Origin: Lachnospiraceae bacterium
Lineage (GTDB): Bacteria; Bacillota; Clostridia; Lachnospirales; Lachnospiraceae
Direction of reading: 5' to 3'
Length of the DNA: 34,931 nt
NCBI GenBank assembly: GCA_017614155.1
Contig: JAGACK010000059.1
Location: 1 to 34,931, forward strand
The notes below the pieces were generated by a model. It was not told the origin of the DNA, ran no database searches, and worked only from the letters and a program-made list of their open reading frames with translations. Positions 1 to 8,174 of this stretch are shown here, piece by piece (position 1 is the stretch's first letter; each line of letters starts with the position of its first letter). The position numbers were made by a program, and so were the translations under genes.

Positions 1-345
1 CATGACGGGTCGCTTTCTACGGGACACGCAAACAGTGCAAGGGATATGCTTACGAGAATCGAGACTATGGTACTGATGGCAATGGACCTTCCCCTGAGCG
101 CGATCAGACGGCAGATTGCTTCTGCTGTTGATATTATCATCCATCTGGGGCGTCTGAGGGATAAAACGAGAAAGGTCCTGGAGATATGTGAGATAACCGG
201 GATGAATGGCTCGGAGATAATGATAGAACCTGTCTATCAGTTTGTTGAAACAGGCGACAGGAGAGGCAGGAAGGTGGAAGGTGTCCTGAAAAAAACGGGG
301 GAACTGAAAAATATTGAAAAACTGCAGAAAAAAGGATTTGGATAA
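1..345 (+). CDS. tadA: Tad/Flp pilus assembly ATPase, TadA/CpaF family (3' end only)
   Basis: The reading frame is open from the first base, so this is the last 114 residues of a longer gene. It begins HDGSLSTGHANSARDMLTRI, followed by ETMVLMA, the well-known C-terminal stretch of CpaF/TadA secretion ATPases, which hexamerise at the inner membrane and power Flp pilus extrusion. The Walker A and B motifs lie upstream of the window. The following TadB-like gene may start inside this one, as is common in tad operons. Identification is strong from the motif and from the tadB/tadC/pilin/tadE neighbours. Confidence 0.93.
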   Translation, partial: HDGSLSTGHANSARDMLTRIETMVLMAMDLPLSAIRRQIASAVDIIIHLGRLRDKTRKVLEICEITGMNGSEIMIEPVYQFVETGDRRGRKVEGVLKKTGELKNIEKLQKKGFG

Positions 346-1054
346 AAAAGAAATAATGATGACAGTCGTGGAATTTTTATCTGTTGATATGCTGGTGTCA
401 TTTGTATTTTACCGAAGCATCATCCCATTTCTGATAATGCTGCCTTTATTTCCTTTCTATGCAAAATACAGAGCAGAGAAGATAACGGACAAAAAAAGAA
501 AGGAGCTTTCATATCAGTTCAGGGAAAGCATACTGTCGGTAAGCAATGCACTGAATGCCGGTTATTCTGTTGAAAATGCATTTCTGGAGGCATACTCCGA
601 CATGGAGGATATGTTTGGAAAAGACGCCGTTATAACTGCTGAATACAGAAAGATGGCAAAAAGACTGAAGAATAATGAAGCGATCGAATTCATAGTGGGA
701 GATCTGGCAGCAAGAAGCGGGATAGAAGATATCCGTGATTTTGCAGATGTTTTTGCAGCATCCAAACGTACCGGAGGCGACATGACAAAGATAATAAAAA
801 GAGCGGCATCGAACATCAGTGACAAAATGGATGTAAAAAGAGAGATAGATACGATTCTGAGCTCAAGAAAATATGAACAGAGGATAATGGAGATAATCCC
901 GTTTGCGATAATAGGATATCTGGGTGTCACATCAGACGGCTTTCTTGATATCCTGTATCACAATTTCACCGGAGCAGCGGTTATGACAATATGTCTATGT
1001 ATCTATATCATCGGTTTTATATTGGCAGAAAAGATAATGAAAATAGAGGTTTGA
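314..1054 (+). CDS. tadB: TadB-like pilus assembly membrane protein (T2SSF domain)
   Basis: A 246-residue protein with an N-terminal hydrophobic segment (about residues 29-52), a T2SSF-type helical domain (about 70-195; note the LNAGYSVENAFLEAY and SKRTGGDM stretches) and two C-terminal membrane segments. TadB pairs with TadC in the inner-membrane platform that TadA drives. The start is uncertain. A TTG at 314 has GGGGGAA about 11 bases upstream and keeps the short N-terminal extension usual in relatives; ATG codons at 356 and 359 are alternatives with poor ribosome sites. It overlaps tadA by 32 bases if the TTG is used. Confidence 0.87.
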   Translation: MKNCRKKDLDKKEIMMTVVEFLSVDMLVSFVFYRSIIPFLIMLPLFPFYAKYRAEKITDKKRKELSYQFRESILSVSNALNAGYSVENAFLEAYSDMEDMFGKDAVITAEYRKMAKRLKNNEAIEFIVGDLAARSGIEDIRDFADVFAASKRTGGDMTKIIKRAASNISDKMDVKREIDTILSSRKYEQRIMEIIPFAIIGYLGVTSDGFLDILYHNFTGAAVMTICLCIYIIGFILAEKIMKIEV

Positions 1055-1058
1055 ACGC

Positions 1059-2408
1059 GTGAAAAGACTATTGAAGTTTTTGGCAAAAAGAATACTCAGG
1101 CTGAAAAAACCTTATGACATGGATCGTATCAGGCAAAAGCAGATGCTTTTGAATCCGGCCGGAAGCGGGAGCGAACTGACGGAGGAATACTATGTAAAAA
1201 AAATATCCACAGTTCTCATTTTTATCATTACCGGAGCAGCGATCTCTCTTCTGATGCTTGTATCGGATCTGGCTCATGTCAGGTTTCTTGACGGCAATGT
1301 GATCGAAAGAAACCAAAGCGGGGAAGGAGATAAAACAGTAAACCTGGATATATATACAGATGATGAACTGTATATGAAAAACAGGAGCATCACGGTTTCC
1401 GAAAGGCATTATACAAAAGAAGAGGCAGAAGAACTGCTCAAAGGAGCACAGGAAACCCTTTGCAGAAAAATTCTCGGTGAAAACACTGATCCGGATCATG
1501 TTGACAGGGATCTGATGCTTGTCACATCCCTTGACGGTTTTCCCTTCAGCATAGAGTGGAGGATAAGTGATTATACGGTTTTGGATGGGAACGGCAGGAT
1601 AAGGGATGACTTTGAAAAAGAAGACGGAGAACCGGTAACCCTGACTGCGATCCTGACATATGAGGATCTGAAAGAAGAATCGGTTTTCTGTGTGATGGTT
1701 TTTCCGAAGGCAGAAGATCCCGCAGAAAAGCTTGCCGGTGACATAGAAAAAAAGATAAAAAAATATGATGAGATGACGATCTCCTTTAACCGCCAGCTGC
1801 TTCCCGAGGAGGCAGAAGGGAAAAGGTTAACCTACAGGACAAGCGTATCGAAAAGGTCTCTGTATATTCTGGTCATATCCGTGATAGCTGCAATAGCAGT
1901 ATATTTTGGAAAAGACTCCGAACTGGAAAAGGAAGTGAAAAAAAGAGAAAGGGAAATGCTGATCGATTATCCCGAGATAGTGAGCAAATTAACGCTGCTG
2001 CTGGGAGCAGGCCTGACAGTCAGGGCAGCATTTGAAAAAACAGTTACTGATCATATAAAGAGTCACGGAGAAAAGATGTCCTATGCATATGAAGAAATGA
2101 TGATAACGGTTAACTGTATGAGGAGCGGAGCTTCTGAACATGAAGCATATCTGGATTTTGGAAAAAGATGCGCGCTGAAAAGGTATGTCAAGCTCGGAGC
2201 CATGCTTTCACAAAACATCAGAAAAGGAAGCGGTGAATTATTAAAGGAAATGGAAGCTGAAGTAAAAGAGGCATTTGAGGACAGAAAGGCAATGGCCAGA
2301 AGGCTTGGAGAAGAAGCAGGGACAAAACTTCTCGGTCCAATGGCAATGATGCTTTCGGTTGTGATGATAATAGTCATAGTTCCGGCTTTTTTGTCCTTTG
2401 GTTTATAA
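1059..2408 (+). CDS. tadC: TadC-like pilus assembly protein with large extracytoplasmic insertion
   Basis: A 449-residue protein starting with GTG four bases after tadB. Only the last third is the T2SSF domain (about 300-445, with LLLGAGLTVRAAFEKTV and ending in a hydrophobic segment). The first part has a basic N-terminus, a membrane segment (about 51-70), some 190 mostly polar residues, then a second membrane segment (about 267-284). That polar block should lie outside the membrane between the two helices. A canonical TadC is nearer 300 residues, so the N-terminal portion is an addition typical of clostridial tad loci. The platform role is known for the family; the role of the extra domain is unknown. 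Confidence 0.82.
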   Translation: MKRLLKFLAKRILRLKKPYDMDRIRQKQMLLNPAGSGSELTEEYYVKKISTVLIFIITGAAISLLMLVSDLAHVRFLDGNVIERNQSGEGDKTVNLDIYTDDELYMKNRSITVSERHYTKEEAEELLKGAQETLCRKILGENTDPDHVDRDLMLVTSLDGFPFSIEWRISDYTVLDGNGRIRDDFEKEDGEPVTLTAILTYEDLKEESVFCVMVFPKAEDPAEKLAGDIEKKIKKYDEMTISFNRQLLPEEAEGKRLTYRTSVSKRSLYILVISVIAAIAVYFGKDSELEKEVKKREREMLIDYPEIVSKLTLLLGAGLTVRAAFEKTVTDHIKSHGEKMSYAYEEMMITVNCMRSGASEHEAYLDFGKRCALKRYVKLGAMLSQNIRKGSGELLKEMEAEVKEAFEDRKAMARRLGEEAGTKLLGPMAMMLSVVMIIVIVPAFLSFGL

Positions 2409-2438
2409 ATGCAAAAATGAAAGAAAGGAGGAAAAGGT

Positions 2439-2609
2439 ATGTGGATCAGAGATTTTATCATGGATGAAGACGGTATCGGCACGGTTGAAATGATACTGAT
2501 CCTGGTGGTTCTCATCGGTCTTGTCCTTATCTTTAAGGAACAGCTTACAACTATCGTAAACAATATCTTCAAGACAATTACCCAAAAGAGCAATGAAGTA
2601 GGAAAGTAA
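2439..2609 (+). CDS. Flp1-like type IVb pilin subunit (56 aa)
   Basis: A 56-residue ORF preceded by a strong ribosome site (AAAGGAGG, 8 bases before ATG). The product has a short charged leader containing DEDGIGTVE followed directly by a hydrophobic helix of about 16 residues (MILILVVLIGLVLIF) and a polar tail KEQLTTIVNNIFKTITQKSN. This is the layout of Flp1-like pilins, where the prepilin peptidase cleaves near the Gly and leaves the Glu at position +5. It sits between the assembly platform genes and the minor pilins, so it is probably the major pilus subunit. The exact cleavage site is inferred. Confidence 0.85.
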   Translation: MWIRDFIMDEDGIGTVEMILILVVLIGLVLIFKEQLTTIVNNIFKTITQKSNEVGK

Positions 2610-2627
2610 AAACAGAAAAGGAGAGAG

Positions 2628-4046
2628 ATGAAATACAGGGGAACGATAACGGTATTCCTGAGTCTGATATTGACACTCATGCTGTCTCTTATCATGGCTG
2701 TACTTGAAAGCGCTATTTATCATGGCGAAAGAATGAAAACGGAAATGATAATGGACATGGGAATGGATTCAATATTTGCCGAATACAACAGAATGCTCTT
2801 AAGCAGATATGACCTGTATTTCATCGATACCTCCTATGGAACGGAAAGATCCGGAATGAATGAAGTATCCGGTCACCTGAAGCATTATCTGGAAAAAAAC
2901 TGTGACACTTCGAAGGGATCTTTTCTTTTCAGGGGAGATTTCTTTGATATGAAGCTTCAAAGTGAGGAAGTCATGGATATTTCCTACGCATCAGACAGTA
3001 CAGGCCGTGTCTTTAAGAGACAGGCAATAGAGGCAATAAAGGATATATACGGAATTTCTGTCCTGGATTCTCTGATAGAAAAGGTAAAAAAAGATGCCGA
3101 TGATTATAAGGATTCGGATTTTGAAAATAAAGACATGGATGCAAAGCAGGCAGAGCTGGAAGAAAAACTGGCGGGTATCGATTATAAGATCCCGGATAAT
3201 CCTGCAGCAGGAGTATTTGATGAAAAAGCGGGGATACTGGATTTCATCATGGATACTTCAGGCGTTTCAAAAAAACACATTGATGTATCAAAACTGGCTT
3301 CTCACAGAAAACTGAATACAGGTTCAGGCATAAAGGCTGTCAGGGAAGATCCGGATTCATACATAAATGAGATACTGTTTGACGAATACATCATGAATAA
3401 ATGCTCAGATTATCTTGATAATGATGGACATGATGCCTCGTCATATGAAACAGAATATATACTTCAGGGAAAAAATACGGATATAGCAAATTTCCGGGGT
3501 GTGACAGCAAAACTGCTGGCATTAAGATATGCAGCCTGTGCGGTATATATCATGAAATGTGAGGAAAAAAGAAAACCTGTTGAGGCGGTGGTAGAGGTGA
3601 TAGCAGCTTTTCTGTCAATACCACCGGACGCATCTAAATATCTGGCAGATCTGATCCTGCTGGCCTGGGCTTATGGGGAGAGCGTCAATGATGTTGTAAG
3701 GCTTCTTGCAGGAGAAAGAGTTCCTCTGGTAAAGACAGATGAGGACTGGAAGATGCCGCTTTACGGACTGCTTTCCATCAAGGCGAATGCAAGGCCTACC
3801 GGACAGAAGGGAACGGGTTTTTCTTATGATGATTATCTGAGAGTGTTTCTTTTGCTGATGAACAGGAATGATAAAGTAATGCGGACAATGGATGTGGTTG
3901 AGATGAATCTGAGACTGACTGACGGCAACAGGAACTTCAGGATAGATGACTGCGCTGAGTATGTAGATGCTTATGCGGTTTTCAAGGGAAGAGGCGGTTA
4001 CGAATTCGGAATCAAAAGAGAGCAAAGCTATCTTCCGGATTTTTGA
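2628..4046 (+). CDS. DUF5702-like Tad-locus protein (TadG-like), 472 aa
   Basis: The N-terminus is a short basic stretch and one hydrophobic segment (about residues 6-26, TITVFLSLILTLMLSLIMAV), followed by a large polar domain with no further clear membrane segment. This pattern, and the N-terminal motif shared with TadG/DUF5702 proteins of Lachnospiraceae, suggests a membrane-anchored protein exposed outside the cell, helping pilus assembly or acting as a minor component. The ribosome site AAAAGGAGAG lies just before the ATG. The biochemical role of DUF5702 is not known. A perfect 11-bp hairpin follows the stop codon. Confidence 0.72.
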   Translation: MKYRGTITVFLSLILTLMLSLIMAVLESAIYHGERMKTEMIMDMGMDSIFAEYNRMLLSRYDLYFIDTSYGTERSGMNEVSGHLKHYLEKNCDTSKGSFLFRGDFFDMKLQSEEVMDISYASDSTGRVFKRQAIEAIKDIYGISVLDSLIEKVKKDADDYKDSDFENKDMDAKQAELEEKLAGIDYKIPDNPAAGVFDEKAGILDFIMDTSGVSKKHIDVSKLASHRKLNTGSGIKAVREDPDSYINEILFDEYIMNKCSDYLDNDGHDASSYETEYILQGKNTDIANFRGVTAKLLALRYAACAVYIMKCEEKRKPVEAVVEVIAAFLSIPPDASKYLADLILLAWAYGESVNDVVRLLAGERVPLVKTDEDWKMPLYGLLSIKANARPTGQKGTGFSYDDYLRVFLLLMNRNDKVMRTMDVVEMNLRLTDGNRNFRIDDCAEYVDAYAVFKGRGGYEFGIKREQSYLPDF

Positions 4047-4054
4047 GAAACTGC

Positions 4055-4083
4055 ATCGGATCCTTGCTGCTTAAGGATCCGAT
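4055..4083 (+). promoter_or_regulatory. 11-bp perfect hairpin between pilus genes
   Basis: ATCGGATCCTT (4055-4065) is exactly repeated as its reverse complement at 4073-4083 with a 7-base loop. No run of T follows, so it is not a classical terminator. In the middle of a pilus operon it may be an RNA-processing or stability element, or a partial terminator lowering expression of the downstream minor pilins. Confidence 0.6.
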
Positions 4084-4112
4084 CCGGATAAAGGCTGTGG
4101 CAGAGGAGAACA

Positions 4113-4952
4113 ATGATAAAGAAAAAAAGACAACCATCAGACAGATCCCCATCTAAAAGAAAACAAAGATCATCCTTTGCCGCAAGTCTTACCGTGGAAT
4201 GCGCCATGGTTCTTCCCATCTTCATGTTTGCCATGCTTTCAGTGATATATCTGATAGAAGCGGTCAATTTCTCATCAGTCATGTCAGCCGCTCTCTGCGA
4301 GACTGCAACAGAGTTTGCCGAGTATTCATATGCTTATAAAAAAGGAATATCAAAAGGTGGTCTGGCAGGCAAGGCCGTCAGTCTCACGCTGGCAAGATCA
4401 TCCGTTCTGTCATATCTCGGAAATGATTTTACGGAAAGCGCACCTGTGGTCAGCAGATCATCAGGGATATCATTCCTGCGGTCATCTGTACTTGATAAGG
4501 ATGAGATGATCGACCTGACGGCGGATTATCGCATAGGGGTACCATATAATTTTTTGGGTTTTATCTCCATTCCTGTTACCGATGCGGCAAGGGTACGGGC
4601 ATTTACCGGCTATGACAACACGGGCAGTGATCCCGGAGATGAAAAAGAAAAGGAAAAGATTGTTTATATCACGGAAAGCGGGAGCGTATACCACAGCAGT
4701 CTTTCCTGCAGGCACCTGAAGCTGAATATAATGACAACCACAGTTGAGGAAGTAAAGAATAAAAGAGCAAACGACGGATCAAAGTATTATCCTTGTTCGT
4801 GCGCACATGGGATCAGTTCCGGCGTAGTCTATATCACGGATGACGGAAACAGATATCATGGAACTCTTTCCTGTCATGCCTTGAAAAGGACCATACGGAG
4901 CGTACCGATTAGTGAAGTGGGAGGAAGAAGTCCCTGCAGGGACTGTAACTGA
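4113..4952 (+). CDS. TadE-like pseudopilin with two C-terminal metal-site modules
   Basis: Residues 20-50 (SFAASLTVECAMVLPIFMFA and onward) are a TadE-type pseudopilin N-terminus: a polar leader, a conserved Glu at 29 and a hydrophobic helix. Unusually, the C-terminus holds two related modules. Module 1 (about 183-232) reads VYITESGSVYHSSLSCRHL and has H194, C199, C228 and C230. Module 2 (about 238-278) reads VYITDDGNRYHGTLSCHAL and has H249, C254, C275 and C278. The pattern YH-x3-4-C-x2-L then C-x1-2-C resembles Ada-type zinc-binding modules attached to various secreted proteins. An exported pilus protein with two Cys/His sites could bind metal or form disulfides; this is inference. Confidence 0.78.
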   Translation: MIKKKRQPSDRSPSKRKQRSSFAASLTVECAMVLPIFMFAMLSVIYLIEAVNFSSVMSAALCETATEFAEYSYAYKKGISKGGLAGKAVSLTLARSSVLSYLGNDFTESAPVVSRSSGISFLRSSVLDKDEMIDLTADYRIGVPYNFLGFISIPVTDAARVRAFTGYDNTGSDPGDEKEKEKIVYITESGSVYHSSLSCRHLKLNIMTTTVEEVKNKRANDGSKYYPCSCAHGISSGVVYITDDGNRYHGTLSCHALKRTIRSVPISEVGGRSPCRDCN

Positions 4953-4957
4953 TCAAA

Positions 4958-5383
4958 ATGATAACGGAGATTTTTCTGGGCATATTTCTTTTCATATGTT
5001 CAATAACAGATCTGAAAGAACGAGAGATAAAGCCGATCGTGCTGATATTCTTTGGCACTGCAGCAACAGTTCTTTATATACTGTTCCGGCCGGTAGGACT
5101 GTATGAGGAAGCAGCGGGTATAGTGATAGGTCTGTTTTTTGTGGCATTGTATTTTATCACGGATGAAAAGATCGGACTCGGTGACGGACTGCTGATGATT
5201 GTTACCGGTATCTTTCTTGGCGGAAGACAGAACGCGTCTCTTATCATGATCGCCATGCTTCTTTCTGCGGTGTATTCTATTGTGTTTCTTGTAATAAAAA
5301 AAGCGGACAAAAAAACCAGTTTTGCATTTGTTCCTTTTGTTTTTGCTGCGTTTTTGATCAGGCTGATGATCGGGAGGTTTTAA
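4958..5383 (+). CDS. tadV: prepilin peptidase (TadV/CpaA type, A24 family)
   Basis: A 141-residue, almost wholly hydrophobic protein with the two aspartates of A24 aspartyl peptidases: D18 in SITDLKEREI and D76 in the GLGD motif. It lacks the N-terminal methylase domain of PilD, as expected for the short TadV/CpaA class. It would cleave the leader of the Flp1-like pilin and the TadE-like pseudopilins encoded alongside it. The start ATG follows the previous stop by five bases, and the stop overlaps the next ATG by one base, indicating translational coupling. Confidence 0.9.
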   Translation: MITEIFLGIFLFICSITDLKEREIKPIVLIFFGTAATVLYILFRPVGLYEEAAGIVIGLFFVALYFITDEKIGLGDGLLMIVTGIFLGGRQNASLIMIAMLLSAVYSIVFLVIKKADKKTSFAFVPFVFAAFLIRLMIGRF

Positions 5384-5838
5384 TGAAAAAAATAAAGTAT
5401 AAAGGATCTTATACGGTAGAGGCTTCTCTTCTGTTTCCGTTTATTCTGTCGGTGATCATCCTGCTCATGTATATTTCTTTTTTTATGCATGACAAATGCG
5501 TGATGAATCAGTCTGCCTATCAGGCTGCTCTGCGGGCAAGCAGGGTAAAGACCGGAGAAAATGAAGTGATGGGTACAGCAGAAAGGGCGGCCGGAGAACT
5601 CATGAACAAAACAGTTCTGGCTACATCTGATGTTACGCATTCAATAGATATATCCGGATCTGAAGTACAGGTAAGATATGAAGGAACACTGAAGATTCCG
5701 GCAGGTGTGCTTTTTATGGATATCTGCGGAAGCGATGGAATAAAGGTTGAGGGCAAAGGCTGCGCAAAGAGAAAAGATCCGGTGAAATTTATCAGGCAGT
5801 GCAGGGTAGTTGAAAAGATGGTCAAAGATAAGAACTGA
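5383..5838 (+). CDS. TadE-like pseudopilin (second copy)
   Basis: A 151-residue protein with a basic leader, then GSYTVEASLLFPFILSV and a single hydrophobic helix (about residues 10-34), the signature of TadE-type pseudopilins, with the conserved Glu in TVEAS. The rest is a small polar domain with two cysteines. TadE proteins are minor pilins processed by TadV and needed for pilus assembly. The start overlaps the prepilin peptidase stop (TAATG). Unlike the first TadE-like protein here, it carries no extra Cys/His module. Confidence 0.85.
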   Translation: MKKIKYKGSYTVEASLLFPFILSVIILLMYISFFMHDKCVMNQSAYQAALRASRVKTGENEVMGTAERAAGELMNKTVLATSDVTHSIDISGSEVQVRYEGTLKIPAGVLFMDICGSDGIKVEGKGCAKRKDPVKFIRQCRVVEKMVKDKN

Positions 5839-5854
5839 TCTGAAAGGGGAAACA

Positions 5855-7216
5855 ATGGATATCAGATTCAAAAATGATGCAAACCATAATTATATGATCA
5901 TAAAAAAAGAAAAGGGACCGGTTAATGCAAATAACGAAAAGATGGTCATAAGAAACAGCATAGACGGGCTTTTGCGCATGAACCTGCATTTTCTTGATGA
6001 TGAGGTCTTTTATTATTATGATATCAGATCCAGGCAGAGCCTTGGACGTCTGTATGAAGGAAGGTATATGTCCGGAGAGGAGCTGACAAATTTTTTCAGG
6101 GGTATGGTCAGGGTTTTTAATGAACTGGAACAGTATCTGCTTCCCGCAGAGGGGATCATACTCGATCCGGAATATATATTTGTGGATATAGATTCTGTTT
6201 CTCCGGAGTTTGTATTCTATCCAACCGGCAAAGCGGGAGGAAAACAGGAGGAGGCCTTATCACTGGCTGAATTTCTGATAGACCATGCAGACAGGAATGA
6301 TCCTCTGGCCGGCAGGCTTGCATATGATTATTACGAGAGTGTAACGGATGGAGTGATCTCTCCTGCACCGCTGCTTGCCGGGATAGCAGAAAAAAAGAAT
6401 GACGATATCACAAGCCGGAAAAAAACAGAGATGCCTGACATAGAAAAAGAAAGCGATCCTGATTATTGGGAAACAGAGGAAGATATGTCAGAGCTTGATT
6501 ATTTCCTGAAGAAAGATCCGGCAGAAGAAAATGACAAGGGTCTTTTGAAGATTGCCGGAATATGTCTCGGACTCATAGTCGTGGCAGCGGTCTTTTATCT
6601 GATCCTGGTCCTCAATCCTTCTCTTCTGCCGTTTATCCGGATGAATGACGGCGAGTATATGGCAGCCGGCTGTGTCATCGCCCTGCTGTTCGGCATAGCT
6701 GTAACCTCTGTCATATTTATTTATAACAGGCGTCTTACGGAAGAAAAAGAAGACGAAAAAAAGTATAAACAGGAAAAGATAGAGAAAAACGCAAAAAACC
6801 CCGATGTTCAAAAAGAAAGGATGGAATATGAAGATCATATGGAGGAAACTGAAGATGAAGAAAAGACAACTCTTTTGAGTCCTCTGGCCGGATCCGTGAC
6901 AGTTCCGTATCTTTCCGGAAATGAAATGGGCAGATCTGTCTGTATTTCAATAGATACCAGCCCTTTTATTGTCGGAAAAAAAGGAGACCGGGTAAACGGA
7001 GAATTAAAAAACAGTTCCGTAAGCCGGATACATGCTTCTATCAGGGAAGCAAATGGAAGATTCTTTCTTTCCGACATGAATTCAACAAACGGTACCTTCA
7101 TAAACGGGAGAAGGCTTGAGCCGAATGAGACAGTGGCACTTGAAGACGGAGACAGCGTCGGTTTTGCCGGTACAGTGCTTATATTCAGAAATCAAAGCAG
7201 CTGTCAAGCATGCTGA
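5855..7216 (+). CDS. membrane protein with N-terminal DUF6382-like and C-terminal FHA domains
   Basis: A 453-residue protein. The ATG is chosen because GAAAGGGGA sits just upstream; an in-frame ATG at 5810 lies inside the previous gene. Residues 1-175 look like the DUF6382 domain found with tad loci. Two membrane segments follow (about 231-253 and 267-291), then a charged linker, then an FHA domain (about 368-445) with the key residues S390, R391, H393 and STNGTFING (410-418) that bind phosphothreonine. Both ends should be cytoplasmic. It is last in the pilus operon and suggests Ser/Thr-phosphorylation control of the machine. The final 32 bases overlap the convergent gene on the other strand. 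Confidence 0.8.
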   Translation: MDIRFKNDANHNYMIIKKEKGPVNANNEKMVIRNSIDGLLRMNLHFLDDEVFYYYDIRSRQSLGRLYEGRYMSGEELTNFFRGMVRVFNELEQYLLPAEGIILDPEYIFVDIDSVSPEFVFYPTGKAGGKQEEALSLAEFLIDHADRNDPLAGRLAYDYYESVTDGVISPAPLLAGIAEKKNDDITSRKKTEMPDIEKESDPDYWETEEDMSELDYFLKKDPAEENDKGLLKIAGICLGLIVVAAVFYLILVLNPSLLPFIRMNDGEYMAAGCVIALLFGIAVTSVIFIYNRRLTEEKEDEKKYKQEKIEKNAKNPDVQKERMEYEDHMEETEDEEKTTLLSPLAGSVTVPYLSGNEMGRSVCISIDTSPFIVGKKGDRVNGELKNSSVSRIHASIREANGRFFLSDMNSTNGTFINGRRLEPNETVALEDGDSVGFAGTVLIFRNQSSCQAC

Positions 7217-8174
7217 GGATCTTCAGATCCCCCCTCAGCTGCATATCACCGGTCATGAATGCTCTTTGGAAAGTCATATGCCCGGACATGACAGAATTCA
7301 GTTTATCAAGAGATATACTGCACACTATGGAAGGTTTTTCCACATTGCCATACCGGACATCGATCTTGTCGTTGGCGATGTCCAGGATTAGAGGATTCCT
7401 GATCTCTTTTATAACCAGCTTGAATATTGCCGAACCGGGTTCCTTCGGGGAGAAGTGTTCCCGGAAATCTTTTACGAGACGCTCTTCTTCGGAAATGCCG
7501 TTATTATCGAGCAGGGTCTTGAAATGCGAAGCAAGGTCGCGAATATCTTCCTTCTGAGTCTGAATGTAGTTTTCATCAGAAGCATATTTGGAAAGCTGTT
7601 CCGTTTCCTGAGGAGTCAGCGAAATGGCAGGAGCCACGGAGATCATCTGGTTCATCATCTGGTTTGAAGCGGGTAAAGACACGGTTTTTTGAGAGATCGA
7701 GCGGTATATGTTCTCGGTCTTTTTTTCTATGAGCCCCATATATGTCTTATCCAGTTCAAATTCAACGCTGTCTTTCACATAACCGCAGATGCCGTTTATA
7801 TGTTTTCCGCCGAGAAGCTCCCAGGCCTGGATCAGATCAAGAGTACCCTCTTTTTCTCCATAGGTAGTGGACATCACAACAGGACACATATAGACTTCAG
7901 CCATGTGTTCCTTGTTTCCGTACAGCCAGCAGGCATCGAGAAATTCATGCATATATCCGCCTATTCCGTGCCATTCTACTGTACAGGCAAGGACTATGCC
8001 GTCAGCATCATTTATGGTATTGGGAAGAGAGGTGATATTACGTTTTTCCTCAAAGAGATTGAAACGCGCTACCCTTACATTCAGATCCTCGAGTACTGAC
8101 TGTATCCTGTTTATGACACTGATGGTAGGATCTCCCACCATTCCGCGTCCGCCATAGTATATGTTGATCTTCAT
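7185..8174 (-). CDS. flavodoxin-like / SCP2 sterol-carrier-like fusion protein
   Basis: A 329-residue protein. Residues 1-150 resemble the flavodoxin/NADPH-dependent FMN reductase fold: a beta strand KINIYYGG with a following Gly-rich turn, and a middle segment GIVLACTVEWHGIGGYMHEFLDACW like the FMN-site region of such proteins. After a linker rich in Gln/Glu, residues 230-329 resemble an SCP2 domain (AIFKLVIKE, CSISLDKLNSVMSG, AFMTGDMQLRGDL). SCP2 domains bind lipids or other hydrophobic ligands, so a redox enzyme acting on a hydrophobic substrate is plausible but unproven. Its ATG overlaps the HIT stop by four bases. It is last in its operon. Confidence 0.72.
   Translation of the reverse strand: MKINIYYGGRGMVGDPTISVINRIQSVLEDLNVRVARFNLFEEKRNITSLPNTINDADGIVLACTVEWHGIGGYMHEFLDACWLYGNKEHMAEVYMCPVVMSTTYGEKEGTLDLIQAWELLGGKHINGICGYVKDSVEFELDKTYMGLIEKKTENIYRSISQKTVSLPASNQMMNQMISVAPAISLTPQETEQLSKYASDENYIQTQKEDIRDLASHFKTLLDNNGISEEERLVKDFREHFSPKEPGSAIFKLVIKEIRNPLILDIANDKIDVRYGNVEKPSIVCSISLDKLNSVMSGHMTFQRAFMTGDMQLRGDLKILSMLDSCFDF
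7212..7239. terminator. possible hairpin between convergent operons
   Basis: GCTGAGGATC (7212-7221) can fold on GATCC (7226-7230) and TCAGC (7235-7239) with a TTCA loop and a four-C bulge, ten pairs in all. It spans the stop codon of the FHA gene and lies in the tail of the opposing gene. No T run follows on either strand, so a terminator role is only a suggestion; no other terminator is visible between the converging operons. Confidence 0.3.

Noticed and set aside
7455-8157. Plus-strand ORFs over the flavodoxin/SCP2 gene
   Set aside because: The minus-strand protein has clear domain patterns and overlapping operon junctions; the plus-strand frames have neither.
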